In this document: positions 13,419 through 26,318 of the stretch, piece by piece
Position numbering within the stretch: the first letter of the stretch is position 1
Layout: each line of letters starts with the position of its first letter
NCBI RefSeq assembly: GCF_035083965.1
Contig: NC_089726.1
Location: 7,941,501 to 8,005,500 of the forward strand
From: Branchiostoma lanceolatum
Taxonomy: Eukaryota; Chordata; Leptocardii; Amphioxiformes; Branchiostomatidae
Direction of reading: 5' to 3'
Length of the DNA: 64,000 bases
Program-made: the position numbers and the translations under genes
Notes under the pieces: generated by a model
Told to the model about the DNA's origin: nothing
Seen by the model: the letters and a program-made list of their open reading frames with translations, nothing else
Databases searched by the model: none

Positions 13419-16045
13419 TTAGCCAACGATTTTTGGCAACACAGTTCTTTGCTGCAGGGAGGAGTCGTTCTGAGCTTGGTGCTGCGCGTGCATTGCTCTG
13501 GCTTTGGATGCAGATCCGGTCGGAGGTAGCTTGGCCACCGCTGCATTCCTCCCCGACGAGCCTCTTCTCGAGGCAGAACCACTAGCTTCCTGTACGGGTG
13601 GTTTTGGTAGCTTGCGACGTAACCATGCGTGCCGCAGGGCTGCCGCCGGGGTCATTCTCGCCGCGGGGTCCCATTCCAAACATCTCTTCAAGAAGTCAAT
13701 GAACAGAGGGTCGTCGCAGCCCTTCAGAGCTGTTACCCAGTCTTTGGAGCCCGGCGGACCCCTCCACTTCCCCCGCCGTGAGCGGCTACCGTCCAACACG
13801 GTGGTCCCGTCACTCAGGGTTTTTACAGAACAGTACCTGGGGTAACCTTTGGAGCTAATAAAGTTTTTGGCCCGTTTGGACACGTCCAGCAGCTTTTGCG
13901 GCGGCATTCCTTGCAGCTCGATCATGCAGGCTAGTTGGTCCCCTTCATCTTCTCCCGGCAACAGTGGGTAACCAGTCAACAGTTCGGCCAGAATACACCC
14001 CAGGCTCCACATGTCTATGGCCATGCCATACTTCGCCCCCAGAATGACCTCCGGCGCTCTGTAGAAGCGGGACTGGATGTACGTGTACACACGTTGGTGT
14101 TCGTAGCAGCTGGACCCGAAGTCTATAACCTTAATCCCGCTGCGACCCTGCTGCTTGAGGAGAATGTTCTCCGGCTTCAGGTCGCAGTGGATAATACGAT
14201 TGCGATACAGGGCCTCCAGGCACTGCAGCAGCGAGTGCGCGAACTTCCGTACCAGCTGCAGCGAGAATCCCTGGAACTTGTTCTTCTTGATAAGTTCATA
14301 CAAGTTCATGGACAGCAGCTCGAAAGTGATGCAGATGTGGTTCCGGAAGGTGAAGCTCTCCCCCATGTGCACAATGTTCATGTTATTATCCTTGTCCTGC
14401 TTCTTCAGATGCTCCAGGATGCGGATTTCCTCCTGCGCCTGGCGGTGGAAGCGTTTCTCGTTTCTAACCATCTTCAGCGCCGTGTGCACGTGGTTCTTGT
14501 GGTCGTAAACTTTCACCACCTAGCGTTGAGCAGAGAGACAGAAATTTTAGTAAGCATGACATGAAAAATTTCTGCCCTTAAACTTTAACCCATGTGAAGG
14601 ACATAGACATGGCACAATGCCAGCAGGCCAGACAGTCAGATTAGTGGGTTGGTACTGAAGACTATGATTATGAACATCTATAATAATTAATCAATTTTAG
14701 ACAACACTTTACTCATTACATGTGCTATTTTTGGCTTATTTTATACAATCATGCAGTTGGGCATTGTCACGTATGTGTAAACAATGACATGATAACTGTC
14801 TGTTCTAAATGCCCTGGGGACTTTGTGTTGCAAATTTGGATCTGCCTGGCCCCTTTGTTTTGTCCTAAAGTTGCCCCGCATTCATCGCCTGGTAACAATA
14901 CATTTCCATGGTGTCTCCGTGAAAAATAGCCCGGGGCTAGACAACGACAGGTCGACCATCTTCGCGCGGGGAGACGATAGATTGCCCAAGATGGCGTGCT
15001 GAACACATTGTAATTCAATAGAAGTGATCGTGGTCAGAATAAATGTGGCTTCGCTAGAACGATTTCACCCAGGAAACTGCGGTAATGAATTGATTATTTG
15101 CAGCGGAGAGAGAGCACGGCTCACATAACCTATCGTTTCTTGCACACCTCGTGATTACACAAAGAGCTAGTGGGTTGGTTGAAAAAAAAAAAAAAACTTG
15201 GAATGCAGACAATTTTCTATTTTACCTGAGCCATCTGAAAGCTAAAAATGGGGAGAGGAGTAGGGTCAGACAGTGGCGATGCCAGATGCCAGCTGTACGC
15301 TCTCAGCTGTCGTACATGAATCATACAGGATATCAAAAATCAAATATGGGGGAATCCCGGAGCTACATACCTGGCCGAAGCTTCCTTTTCCCAGAACTTT
15401 GAGCACTTCGAAGCGGTAGCAAATGTGATCGTGGGGAATGTGGATGTACGAGCCCTGCTCGTCGTCGAATCCGTTGTTGTTGGCCCCGCCGATCACCCCC
15501 TGACGTTTCTTGGCGTTTGGCCCCGCGAAGTACACCTCGGGGTAGTTGAAGATCTCGTGGTGTTCAAACGGGGTCAGCTTGTGCATGAAGGTTTTCATGG
15601 CTTGCTCGGGAGAGAGTGGTGAGGTTTTGGGCTTGCCTGAGCTGGACTTGCTGGCGGTTCCTGACCCAGCACTGCGCTCCCGGTAGATGTTGGGTGGCTC
15701 GTTCTGGTTGCCGAGGTTGACGGTGGGCAAGGATCGGTGGTGGGACTCTCTGCCTGCGACGCCATTTTGAATCGGCTTGGTCAGGGAACCCTGTCTTTTG
15801 TGCATTCCATGGTCGGCCTCGTAAAGCTGCTCCACCTGGATCCCGCCGATCAGATTGTCGGCCTGCTTGCCGCCTCCGACCGTCTGGCTCTTGAGCGGCG
15901 GTAGGCCGACGTGGGAGGGAGGATCGGCCAAAGTCCGGTTGGAGGCCGTGTTGTGCGAGGCGAAGTAGTCCGCCGTTGACGTCGTGTCCCCGGCCGTTAT
16001 CAAAGACCTGGTCCGAGAAGGCATCGGGTTCCTGGCGAGCATCAT
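13419..16045 (-). CDS. DYRK2: Dual-specificity tyrosine-phosphorylation-regulated kinase 2
   Basis: Two coding exons, 16045..15371 and 14519..13419, with donor CAG|GTATGT and acceptor CTAG|GTGG, give 591 aa; from memory human DYRK2 is 601. Exon 1 carries the N-terminal region and the DYRK-homology box ([15 protein letters not shown]), and ends in the glycine loop GKGSFGQ. Exon 2 carries the rest of the kinase: ALK lysine at about 241, HCDLKPEN with Asp338, DFG at 358-360, the activation-loop YTY (Tyr372, the family's autophosphorylated tyrosine), [12 protein letters not shown], and the C-terminal [11 protein letters not shown] ending typical of DYRK2. I chose the ATG at 16045 because MMLARNP aligns with the vertebrate start; the frame is open upstream without another ATG to about 16102. 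In the known family this kinase self-activates on tyrosine, then phosphorylates Ser/Thr substrates and scaffolds the EDD-DDB1-VPRBP E3 ligase. The gene looks intact. Confidence 0.96.
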
Positions 16046-16119
16046 CCGGCCAGAATAAAGGCGAAAATCCGTAGGGTCATCCGTAAAACGTCGTGTGATC
16101 ACCTCCGTCAGTTTGCCGG

Positions 16120-16340
16120 TATTGATTGGATTCCCAATTGGCGGGAATTACGGCGGAAAATGGACCAAAAAGCCCGACAACTTCCAGTGCAACCTGCGGG
16201 CCAGCTTCTGTTTCCTGTTGCTGTTTGAGAGGTCTGTGGGGAATGGGCGCGTTGCCTGGCAACAGCAGTCTGCAGTTAGTAACACGTCATAACACCATGA
16301 CGTATCACTCACGTGACCTCACGCTGACCAATCACGACAC
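16120..16340 (-). promoter_or_regulatory. DYRK2 promoter motif cluster
   Basis: Just upstream of the DYRK2 start there is a dense group of sites: TTGGCGGGAA (E2F-like, about 16138), the RFX-type inverted repeat GTTGCCTGGCAAC (16251-16263), two CRE-like sites (CACGTCAT at 16283-16290 and TGACGTAT at 16298-16305), a CACGTG E-box (16310-16315) and a CCAAT box (16328-16332). This is the usual make-up of a TATA-less promoter. The exact start of transcription cannot be read from the sequence. Confidence 0.6.
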
Positions 16341-17393
16341 AGCACACCTGCAAAACATTCAAATATCGCGTTACTAAGGCTCGCAGTCATCAAGTAACAC
16401 CTGTGGAAACTGTAAAGTTAAACTTTGTCGTTAGTCGGTTTACAAATTCAGCACGACTTCACAGAGTTTATTTGCAACGCCGACAATTACGGTCTCGAGT
16501 GTGTTTGCACTGCAGGTAACACTTTATACCGTTGAGGTGGGCAAGTTGCCGTTCCGGTTTTTGGGTCGACGTCAGCCGGATATTTATTCCTTATCTGATG
16601 AACTTGGCTGCTGAACAGCGGTGACGCCCTTCTAGTTTTACCAGGAATGACATTCCAGTGTAGACTACTCATTTAGTACACAATGACACAAACCCACACG
16701 TTTGGTGGGCTCAAAATTGCAACGAAGAAAAAAAAAGAATCTTGTTTTGCAACCGCTCTCAAAACTTTGTGAAAAACAAAGAAAGAAAGAAAGAATAACA
16801 GAAATAAAGCTCCTTTCCCTATCGTAAAAAGGTAATTGATATGCCGATTGTCGAATAACACCCAGTCCTTGCTTTGTCTTGAAATTCAAAAGTAAAATTG
16901 AGAAGTCAAGGCCATTCAGACATTTCATAACTCCGTGTCTGACGCTAACAATGCCGTAAAATGACACCAACGTTCTTCCGTTAATCGCCCATTATAATTT
17001 GCTACAATCATTGTTACTACCAACACTTCCCTATCATTTTCTCTAACGTTTCCGCACACAGAGTGTTTGCATGCACGAAGCCATGAGCCATTTTGTGCCC
17101 ACAAACAACCGTGACATCATCATTATATTTTTGGCACGCGATTCAGCCAAAATTCCCTCCCCAGCTTTGTGTCATGTCAAAATTGACAACTCGACAAAGA
17201 AGCGAGACTGACAATGGTAAATACTGTTCTACTGTCCATGGTTGTCCCTTACTGACTGACAAGCGCGTTTATCAAGAACTGTGTGATAGCTTTGTTTATG
17301 GTACAGGTGCGTAAACATGCACTTTTGTGTGTAGACTGTTTGCAAGCTTCTCCACGGAGAAATATATACAGTGGCGTGCATCTAAACCTCGCT

Positions 17394-17610
17394 GCCTCAA
17401 TTGAAGGATTCATAGCTACGCTAGACAGGCAATATAAGAATGCTCGCTGCTTCAAATGTATGATTCATAGCTACGCTTGACAGGGAATATAAGAATGCTC
17501 ACTGCATCAAATGAAGGATTCATAGGTACGCTACAGGGAATGTAAGAATGCTCACTGCATCAAATGATGGCTTTATACTTCATAGATATTCTGGACAGGC
17601 GGTATAAGAA
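17394..17610. repeat. 55-bp minisatellite, about 4 units
   Basis: Units begin at 17394, 17449, 17504 and 17557. Each contains TCAAATGAAGGATTCATAG, then CTACGCT, GACAGGGAATATAAGAATG and CTCACTGC with a few changes. The last unit is the most diverged. Confidence 0.85.
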
Positions 17611-19927
17611 GGCCAAGCTCCACAGAGCCTGGATAAGATGGCTGTCAGTGAAACGGGGCACTCAGAAGAAAGCCATAATCTTCCCATTTAAGACAGCTAG
17701 AGCTTAATTTTGTATTATGATGAAGTTAACGCTAGCTATCATAGTTTACATAAGACCCATTTGGCGTCAAAAAGAAATAACGGAATCTTTCCAAAAAGGG
17801 CAATGCTGAGCAGGAAATGCGAATAAAACCCCGCGGATGATTTCGTTATTCCTTTGAAGTTGGTCTGCCTTGCCGTCGTGACAGAAACGTTATTTCAAAA
17901 GTATTAGTTTCAGCCTTCATCATTACAGGAGTATTAAGTGAAAGAAAGCCTGCGGCGGTTTTTATTTGAATCTAAAAGCTAGTCACAATGTGCCAAATTA
18001 AGCACCCGGGGCTGTATAAATCAAGCACGTCGATTCAAGCAGAGCTCCTCTAATTCCTAGTTATTAATGAAGGTAATCCGCAGTGCCTGATGAATACTAA
18101 TCTAACAGTTCTGGGTATATAGCTCAAATTTCCTATAATTTGAATGTACGCCGCAATGATAGCCTCAACAGCATTGTTACACACAGTTGAGTAGGATGTC
18201 AGTGATATGTTTCCATTCCTTGATGATATTTCGTGGATTGCGAGTCACGTACCGTGTCTTATTGGGAAGAGAGCGGCGCTTGTAAGAGGTTGACATTTTT
18301 GACCCTTCAATTTTAGACACTCTCAGGGGTCGTGCCCGAATCTACGCACTTGTGATGGGGGTTATAATGGTCTGATTCACGCCAAGAAAGAGGGAAAGCT
18401 CCTTGGCTCCCACCTAGCCATCCTGGCACTCCTGATCATAGGTCTGCTTGAGCTTGTATCATCTGCACTTTTTTTCTGTATGATTTTTACTAGAAATTGA
18501 CAACCATTTTGCTCGTTGATGTGTTTTTGTTTTCATATGAGACTTTACGCCAAACCACGTACCAGTGCATGTGTATATACTGTGGTACATTTTATCGATG
18601 ATAATGAAAATCTAACTGGACTTGTAGAACCCCTCCCCCTATTACCTTTACTTTTTTAGTCCACCGTAGAGTATGCACCCTAAAGTCAGCCCTGCCAAGT
18701 TTCCCCGGAGACGACTGAAAGGCTACGTTGCAAAGGAACGCCCGTCAGAATCCAGGAGACGGAGCCATTTTCAAGATTAAAAGTGTCAATCATCTGGCCA
18801 GCTCCAAACTTACCTGACACTGCGAGTCCACCGCGGCATTTAGCCTGACACTGCGAGCTCACGGGCGCTCCTTCCTTCTACAGCGGCGCCAAACTATCCT
18901 GTTCGTCATTCATCCCCCGATTTAAACACCCTTTTCAGCGACGTCTCATCAATTTACACGTCTCCAGGTGAGCCATTCACCTGCGTTACCTGTGGCACCT
19001 TTCTCCTCCCACGGAGCATGACCGGACTTTACAGGGACTGCTGACAGCCGGGATTTGGTTTCAAGTCTTCTGTGTGCGGAGAACAAATAACAAATGACCT
19101 TTCAGCGGACTACAACGTCAGGAGGTTCGGAGTCCACACTCACAAAGTTTACAAAAATAGTACAAAATGGTGCACCATTTTTACCTTTTATAAACAGCGC
19201 CCGACTTTAACATCCTGGCATGGGGGACTGGGTAAATCCCACTTAAGCCCCTCCCAGAATAACGTGAAATTTAGCTTACACTTTATTGAAAAGGACCACA
19301 AAGGCAAACTGGTGTGTTGTTTGCAATCCGTGAGCTCTTTCCAACATGTGCAGCAGCTTCTTGGTTACCACGCAACCTTGGAACGGAGAGAGAGATGCCG
19401 CGGAGCATCGGCAGGTGTATTACCTGGGATTAGATAAGGCTAAAGACCTCCCAGACCTCCCAGAATTGTATAACATTCGGGGTTATAGCATTGCTTTGAA
19501 AAACGGGTGGGAGGACCATGTCTAAATCCCCGGGCTGCTGGAAATGGAGCGAGTGGCGATAGGTGCATGCTCGTGTGGTTTCTGCACACACGGCACACCG
19601 GTCCTGTTGGACAACACTGCTCTCTTTTTACACCTCGGAGTTTGTTTGGAACACACAAAAGCATTGTTGAAGACCCGTCGCTAGCTGAATTCTGACAGGG
19701 GATTACGGGAGCTATTCTGGTCGACATCGATGCTATTAAACCGAGATTTAGTGACGTCACGCTTTACGATCCACGGAGAGAGTTTGAAGTAAACAACACC
19801 TGCGTGCGCAACATGCATGGATGCCAGAAGCAGCCGTCTTCATGAAATTATTCTTCATTTCGTCGGATTCACATGAATACGTGTACCTGACTAATCATAT
19901 ATTTACAATATAGCCCTCAGGCTTCTC

Positions 19928-19941
19928 GTTGCCATGGTAAC
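19928..19941 (+). promoter_or_regulatory. Perfect RFX X-box
   Basis: GTTGCCATGGTAAC fits the palindromic X-box bound by RFX factors at every constrained position. It lies about 3.8 kb upstream of the DYRK2 start and is not inside a repeat that I recognise. Confidence 0.5.
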
Positions 19942-21782
19942 GATTACTAACAACGTCACAGGGAACGGTTGGTACCTAAGGCCATTTACCTTGCAATTTG
20001 TCAATCTAATAACTGCGCACCTTTCACACCTTAAGGAAACCCGCAAAGCAAGGCGAAGATATTCTTTCATTACCTTTGCCAAGAAGATTATGTTTTCGGT
20101 GCCACTTGTGCGTATCTGTCTGTCTATCTGTGGACATCATAACTCGAGAAGCTGTGCATGGATCCTAATGATTTTTGGTAGGTGGGTAGGCGACGGAGAA
20201 ACAAAGGTCATGGTCGATAATGGGCCGCCTAGCGGCTTTCCATGGTACTGCAGGCTGTCTTGTGTCCTGGACATGCAATGGTCATGATATATCGTGGTAG
20301 ATAGCTCGTCGTAGAAGCAGAGGACCTAAGATTCTTGTACGTTGACGTCTAGATTAATCCTTTAGTAACAGCACTAGCTGGTAATACAACAATATTGTAC
20401 ATGAAAATCAAAACGGGTACCAGCCTTCCGTACAGCAACTATCTATCCCGTGGCTGCTGTATCTATAATTTAGAGTTTTTAGATGTTTTAAGAGACGTTA
20501 TAACACAAGTCTGCATTGGAATCACTCTGGTCAATGCAAGATTGACCCAAATTCTAGCATTTTCAAAGAAAACGTGGCTGCGTCAGCTTTAACTCGATTG
20601 CTTTGGAGAGATTCAATTTACAGGAAGTTAATTTACAAGCGTAATCACAAAAGCTCTAAGTGAGTTAGAGCCTAGAACACAGACTGAGACGTGTTAGAAT
20701 TACCCACGCCAATGCGAGTCTGACCCAAATTCTACCGTTTCAAGTAGCATAATTTCGCTCGAGGCAACTTAATGACTGGTGAGCTTCAATTTGCAAGAAG
20801 ATAATTCAACGCCTTCAGGCGTAACTCTTTAATCTTCAGTAATTCCAGCCGACGACTTTAAGGTCGATAATAAAGCAGAGAAACGTCTTTAAGAATGATG
20901 ATGCCATTTTTTTCCAACGATCAAAAGCTGTACTGTCTCCCGTTATTCTATGTCTATATATAGAGATAATCTTAGGTTAGCAACAGCAATTCGGCAAAAT
21001 GCATTGGATAGTAAATTTCGCTAGTCTCCACCAGACGAAATGATGAAAAATGATTAAATTAAGCCAAAAAGGGAGAAGAAATTGCCGCGGAAGTTTGACC
21101 ACCAAATGGTTTCGCCTGCTCCCAATGGGAAGTGTTACCTTTTCTGCGGGCTCTCTCTCCTGGCCAATTTTAATTGTTCACCCTTTTTGCCGAATTCTAC
21201 TATCTAAAACCCCCAGGAAGGCCTGTGTTTGGTGGAGGCTAAGATTTTGCCTGATTCGACGGATCAAACACGTACATTTCATCTGGGTCCTTCAATATCG
21301 AGCTCCTCGATCCGGAAGCCCGGAAATTATCAGCTTGACATATTGGAAATGCGCTTTCCTGAAATCCTCTTGGACTAATCAAGGTCCTTGGATTGATAAC
21401 TGATCTGAGAGTGATGCGCGTCGCTTAATGTGTAGGCTCTCCGAGTCACGTTTTCCCGCTTTTCCTAATGTATCAGTCACAATGATTATTATGGAAAAGT
21501 GCGATAAAATGTGTCACAGTCTGATGTGACCCGTTTTCCAATGAATAGAGTGCGGATAGAGCCTGCCATCTTTGACAAAGTACAGACGACGTGTCTACAG
21601 ACTAATCGGAAATTAAGACTTGAGAAGAAACGAATAATATTCATTTGGACCAACCCGAAGTGTACGTGCAGAGAGGCATGCAACTCCACCTTCCGCCTTC
21701 ATATATAAAGATGACAGAAAACGCCCACGTTGAGTCGCATGTGATATTATCAGGGGCGAAAGAGAAGTGTCGCCAGTACAAT

Positions 21783-21925
21783 CCCCAAGCAGATCTTTAG
21801 GTTGGCAAGACAGTATCCCTATGGGCCGAACCAGTATCCATTGGCCAACGGTAGAAAGGCCCATAGCCAGGGGAATCGGGATCTTGCGAAACGTGTCGAT
21901 TTTGCCTTTCTACATCTGCTTGGAG
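21783..21925. mobile_element. MITE with CCAAGCAGAT...ATCTGCTTGG ends
   Basis: The left end CCCCAAGCAGATCTT pairs with the right end ACATCTGCTTGGAG about 140 bp away. The same termini occur at 62235-62330, where they are closer to perfect. Confidence 0.5.
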
Positions 21926-24374
21926 ATCAGCCAGTGGTGATGATTCCCTCTGAGGATGATACCAGTCAGTACAGGCGCGCTAATTCAGTTTGAGAGACAA
22001 CAGCAGAGTCAATCTGACGCCTGGGTTTTCAGCGGCAGACAGCGTGATCTGAGATGCACTAGTGGCTGTCTATTGAAGCTCCACTTTAAGCCACCATTGC
22101 TAAGCCTACAGACGCATACATGTTTCGCTCTAAGCACGCAATTCTCTGCGGCCAGGGGAGTGGCGCCGTCAAACTCATCAAAAACAGCATTAGGAGTCAA
22201 CAGACCAGGAGGAAAATGGCGAGGGAAATCACAAGTCTTTCGTAGCGAATGATGACGTCGTGGTTTCACTATGCTACATTTCCAATTTTTGTTTGTTAAT
22301 CTCAAAGCAGATGTTAGGATCTGGCTCATTCTAAGTGTTTCCGTCTTTCTTTGCAACATTTAGTATTCCCTTCTACATTAAAGTACTAAAAGACGTAAAA
22401 CAATGAGCCTGAGACGGATCCTTACATTTGCTTGGATATTGATATTCCGTCTCTTCAACTGCGGCTTCCATGCGACGCTATAATTGCACTTGTATACGAG
22501 CTAATTCCACCTGACTTTAAAACTTGATCCCTTCGTTTACCATCTGATGCAAGATCTATCCTTGCGTGAAATCGCTGGATGCCACATTTATGTTCTACGA
22601 ATACTAATACTTTTGTCAAGGAAAAAAATCACAGATATTGAGATACCTCTACATCCCATTTTGCACTTAAATCAACTGGTCTTCCATGTAGAAAACGGTC
22701 TTTTATCAAACAATATATTTTTCTTCAAGCGATTTTTATAGCGAAATCAATAAACGGAGCTTAGGTGGGTTTTTTTAATGACAGCACTAGCATGCTCATC
22801 TTCAATATCAGTATTTCCCCCCACGCTCTACGGAGAATCCGGCGACTTCGCGGTCCCTATGGCAGGCTCGCTGTGTAATGACCGTACATCTCTTCTGAAT
22901 AAGAACGTGCAATCCCAAGGGGAAATAGGGATGAGTCTCAATAATATCTCAACCTTGATCTTCAAAGCTGCCGAGGTTTGTGTTCCGGACTTCAGCCTTC
23001 CCTATCGACTCATCCTGGTTCTAAACTGCACTACAATTTAACGGTTCCTTCAAAGAGATAAGAAACCGGAGATAGCCATTTAGATGTTCCGGCTCGGGTT
23101 CTTTGTCCTTTAGTGCAGGCCATCCATTGATTGAAGGTCGCCATGTTTTCGTCAATGAACGTTGTTATTTCTCAAGTATAAAATCTCTGCTAGCGTCAGA
23201 AGCCGATTGGAAACGTCGGTAAAACACGAAGGGATATTACTTTCATGCAGCTTCGTCTTTCGTTTGATACCGAAAGCCAATTCTTTTTAACACAAGAAAT
23301 CAAACATGGCTAAAATGAAGAAAAAAAGGATTTCAGAAGAACCCGTTAAACTGTTGAGTGATACTGATTACATGAATGAAGGCGATAAATGTATAAAGAA
23401 TATTATGTGCTGTGCCCTCATGCATTGAAACGTCGCCCGCGCAATCACTTTGTACATCCGAAGCTTTAATGTAGTACTATATAACCCGAGTGGGAGGACG
23501 TATTATACCGCATAGACATGATATAAAACTGTTATATAAGACTGGAAACTCTGTGTATATAAAAGCAACTCAATGATTATATCTACTATTCACCATTGTA
23601 CGACTCACACAAGATATGACAAATGGCAGTATAAAACATAGAGAGCAAAAATGTTAAAATGTATAGGCAGATATATTCTACAATACCATCTACATTCACG
23701 CCAAGCCATACAGCATATCTTAACAACTGAAAACACGCAAAGTATTTGTCACAAGCTATCAAGACACTGGTATGTAAGAAAGTAACGTTACGTGTTTGGG
23801 ATTAATTTTGTATTTCTTTGTTCACCTCGCAAATTCTTCAAGATGCATTCTAAGCTTGTAGACGTGAATTCCTGGATCCAATACTTACATTTTCTAATTG
23901 ACGAAACCCATTAATACATCTATCCTGATCGACAGTAGTTTACAAGGTGGGTTTATACCTCTCAAATAACTACGGTGGCGGCACTTTAAAGTCTACGGGA
24001 TGCAAACACACGTGAAGAATGTATTGTAGTTGACACAACAAAACTTCGAAGTACCTGGCAACGCCTCAACTTTCTCCCGTTTCAAACTATTGCAAAGGTT
24101 GACAGAATGATGTAACCAGGGACATCTGAGTGGTATAATAGTATGAAAGGTATCGGGGATAGCCTCTGGCATATATTAGAGAGAATAATGCGGTTTTCGC
24201 GTCACAGCATGTGTAGAATGTGTCGTTACGTAGGTTAGTGACGCACGGCCGAGCTATACTGCCGACGGCAAGACTTCAGATTGTGGGAACGTTCCAGTCG
24301 ATTTGATAAGGACCCAACATTCTAGCGATGGCAAAATATGGGAGTACAGACAAACTTGTACAACTTACCACCTC

Positions 24375-24495
24375 TACATAAGGACCACCTGGCCATTGAG
24401 CCAATAAGAATCATGTCGAAACTGACCACCTGTCCACATAGAGCAGATTTTTTTCGGCCCCCTGACTGGACTTCTTGGGTAGGTATGACTGTGTC
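24375..24495. repeat. Diverged GACCACCTG-family repeat
   Basis: AGGACCACCTGGCC, CTGACCACCTGTCC and TTGGGTAGGTATGACTG are laid out as in the clearer copy at 1228-1318. It is an old, decayed copy. Confidence 0.5.
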
Positions 24496-25054
24496 ATAAA
24501 TGTATTTCTTTTAAACAGATACCTTCCAAAAAGAAAACAGATTCCGAAAAATAATATTATCTACTTTCCGAACTTGGAAACTTTCCAATTTACTTCAACA
24601 TGGTCTACTGGTGCAACCATACACCCCCGTGTAAAGCCCCTTCGCTCTGAATAAATCTGCATTAGCAAGATCGCATTTTTTTCGTTCCCATAGGAAAGGG
24701 AGAAAACTGTTTGATGACTTGTCCTACGAGTGACAAACTATAAAATATCAGAAGCTTTGCCTTACTGTTCATCACCCATGCTCCTAAATTCCAACCCAAA
24801 CTGTTACTCGTGCCCGTATTGTGTGGCCTGTCAGATTAGTTGTTAAACCCTCCCAGCAGAATAAACACACAACAAGTGGACCCGGCTTGAAACAACCAAC
24901 CCCTCAGGTCGCGGTGTAGTAGTTGCAGTTTGATATTTTGTTGTTCTACAGTGTCAGATGTTTGTGATGTCCTTTCACTGCGCTGTCACGACCGACCCGG
25001 GGGCACCGCACAGCCGTAAACAACGCCGTGCAGGTGCACCTGTCACCGAACGTC

Positions 25055-25099
25055 GTTACCATGGCAATCTCTGTCATCAAAGGTCGTCACCATGGCAAC
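25055..25099 (+). promoter_or_regulatory. Tandem pair of RFX X-boxes
   Basis: GTTACCATGGCAAT (25055-25068) and GTCACCATGGCAAC (25086-25099) both match the palindromic X-box, 31 bp apart start to start, close to three helical turns. Between the left site and the DYRK2 start lie about 9 kb of non-coding DNA, and the nearest gene to the right (KLHL, 30.1 kb) points towards the site. The close pairing makes chance less likely than for a single site. Confidence 0.5.
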
Positions 25100-26318
25100 G
25101 TGCTGTCGCCAACAGTGCGGTATAACAGAAAACGGCTCACGACTTAATGCCAAAGGTTAAGCTGCGTTTGATATTTTATTAAAGATCGGTTGGTTCGTTA
25201 TTAAGGAAATCTGTCGAAGAAATTTTTCCAAGGAGGTTAACGTTACAGCAGCAAACTGCATTGATACGATGTGACTAAAATGCGGCTCAAAATATGCCCG
25301 GCGGATATATCCAATTCTTCAAGGTGATCATTTGCTTTAGCTGTAGGGATCGCTATTACATGTTTCTGGGTCAGTTGAATTAAACTCTAATGTCATTAGC
25401 AAAAGAGAGAACCTTGACAAATGTTACAGGATCTTATTTTAAATTTCAGATGGATTCTGGGCCTCATGATATTTGCAGCGCTCACGTGTTTACAATAAAC
25501 GACAGTTACAACTTCTCTGTCATTCCCTACACAATCTTTGCACTGTTTTTCTGTACGCACAAAAACAACAACACCAACAAAGGAAAGACAAAGGCGACGT
25601 GGGGTACAGCGTAGGGGTAAAGTCGGTGTGAATGGGGCGTAAATGCACGCCGTATCGTCTGACCTGGCAACCGGCCCGCGCGTTTTGTCCGCCTCGCAGA
25701 CTCGGATAATTGTTACCTGTTAACGTACCTGGTCTTTCACTGCTAGCGCGTACTTTTCCCCGCCGATCTGAAAGCCGGGAGGATGTGTTTTCAAACCAAA
25801 CAAGGGAGCAAGGGCGAGAGAATGCGCGGAGAGCGTCAGCTTGTTAGTTTTGTTCTTTAATCTGTTTTGCACGAGATGTGAATAGTTTTCGCGAGTCTAA
25901 AAGTGATTTTTATTCTGTGTGTCTCACATCTTTGCCATTGTACACCATGATTACAATCTCCGCAATGATATTATTTGCTGCTAGACGTTAGATCCAAGTA
26001 CTTAACAAAGTCTTTTACTTCACTTAAGTTTCACTACTGAAGGGTTGGTCTACAGCAACTTGAATGGTAAAGGCGAGAGATGGAGGAGATTACGTCATAC
26101 ATGAAAACAAGACGAGGTTGTGAATCAGGGATGGGAGATCCAACCCGTAAGCAGGTGGTCTTGGGTCAGTTCGTCAACCTAAAAAAGACGCAGAATTCTT
26201 GCGTAGATGATCCGACAAGTTTATAAAAGTGGCGTTGAAAAGCGACCCACAAAAGACCCCCCCCCCCCCCCCCTACACGTGCCAGTGGCTTCAAATTCCA
26301 GAACCCCCTGGGATTTGG

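Noticed and set aside
13504..14564. Plus-strand frames of 113-209 codons
   Set aside because: Antisense shadows of DYRK2 exon 2, which has an unmistakable kinase reading on the minus strand.
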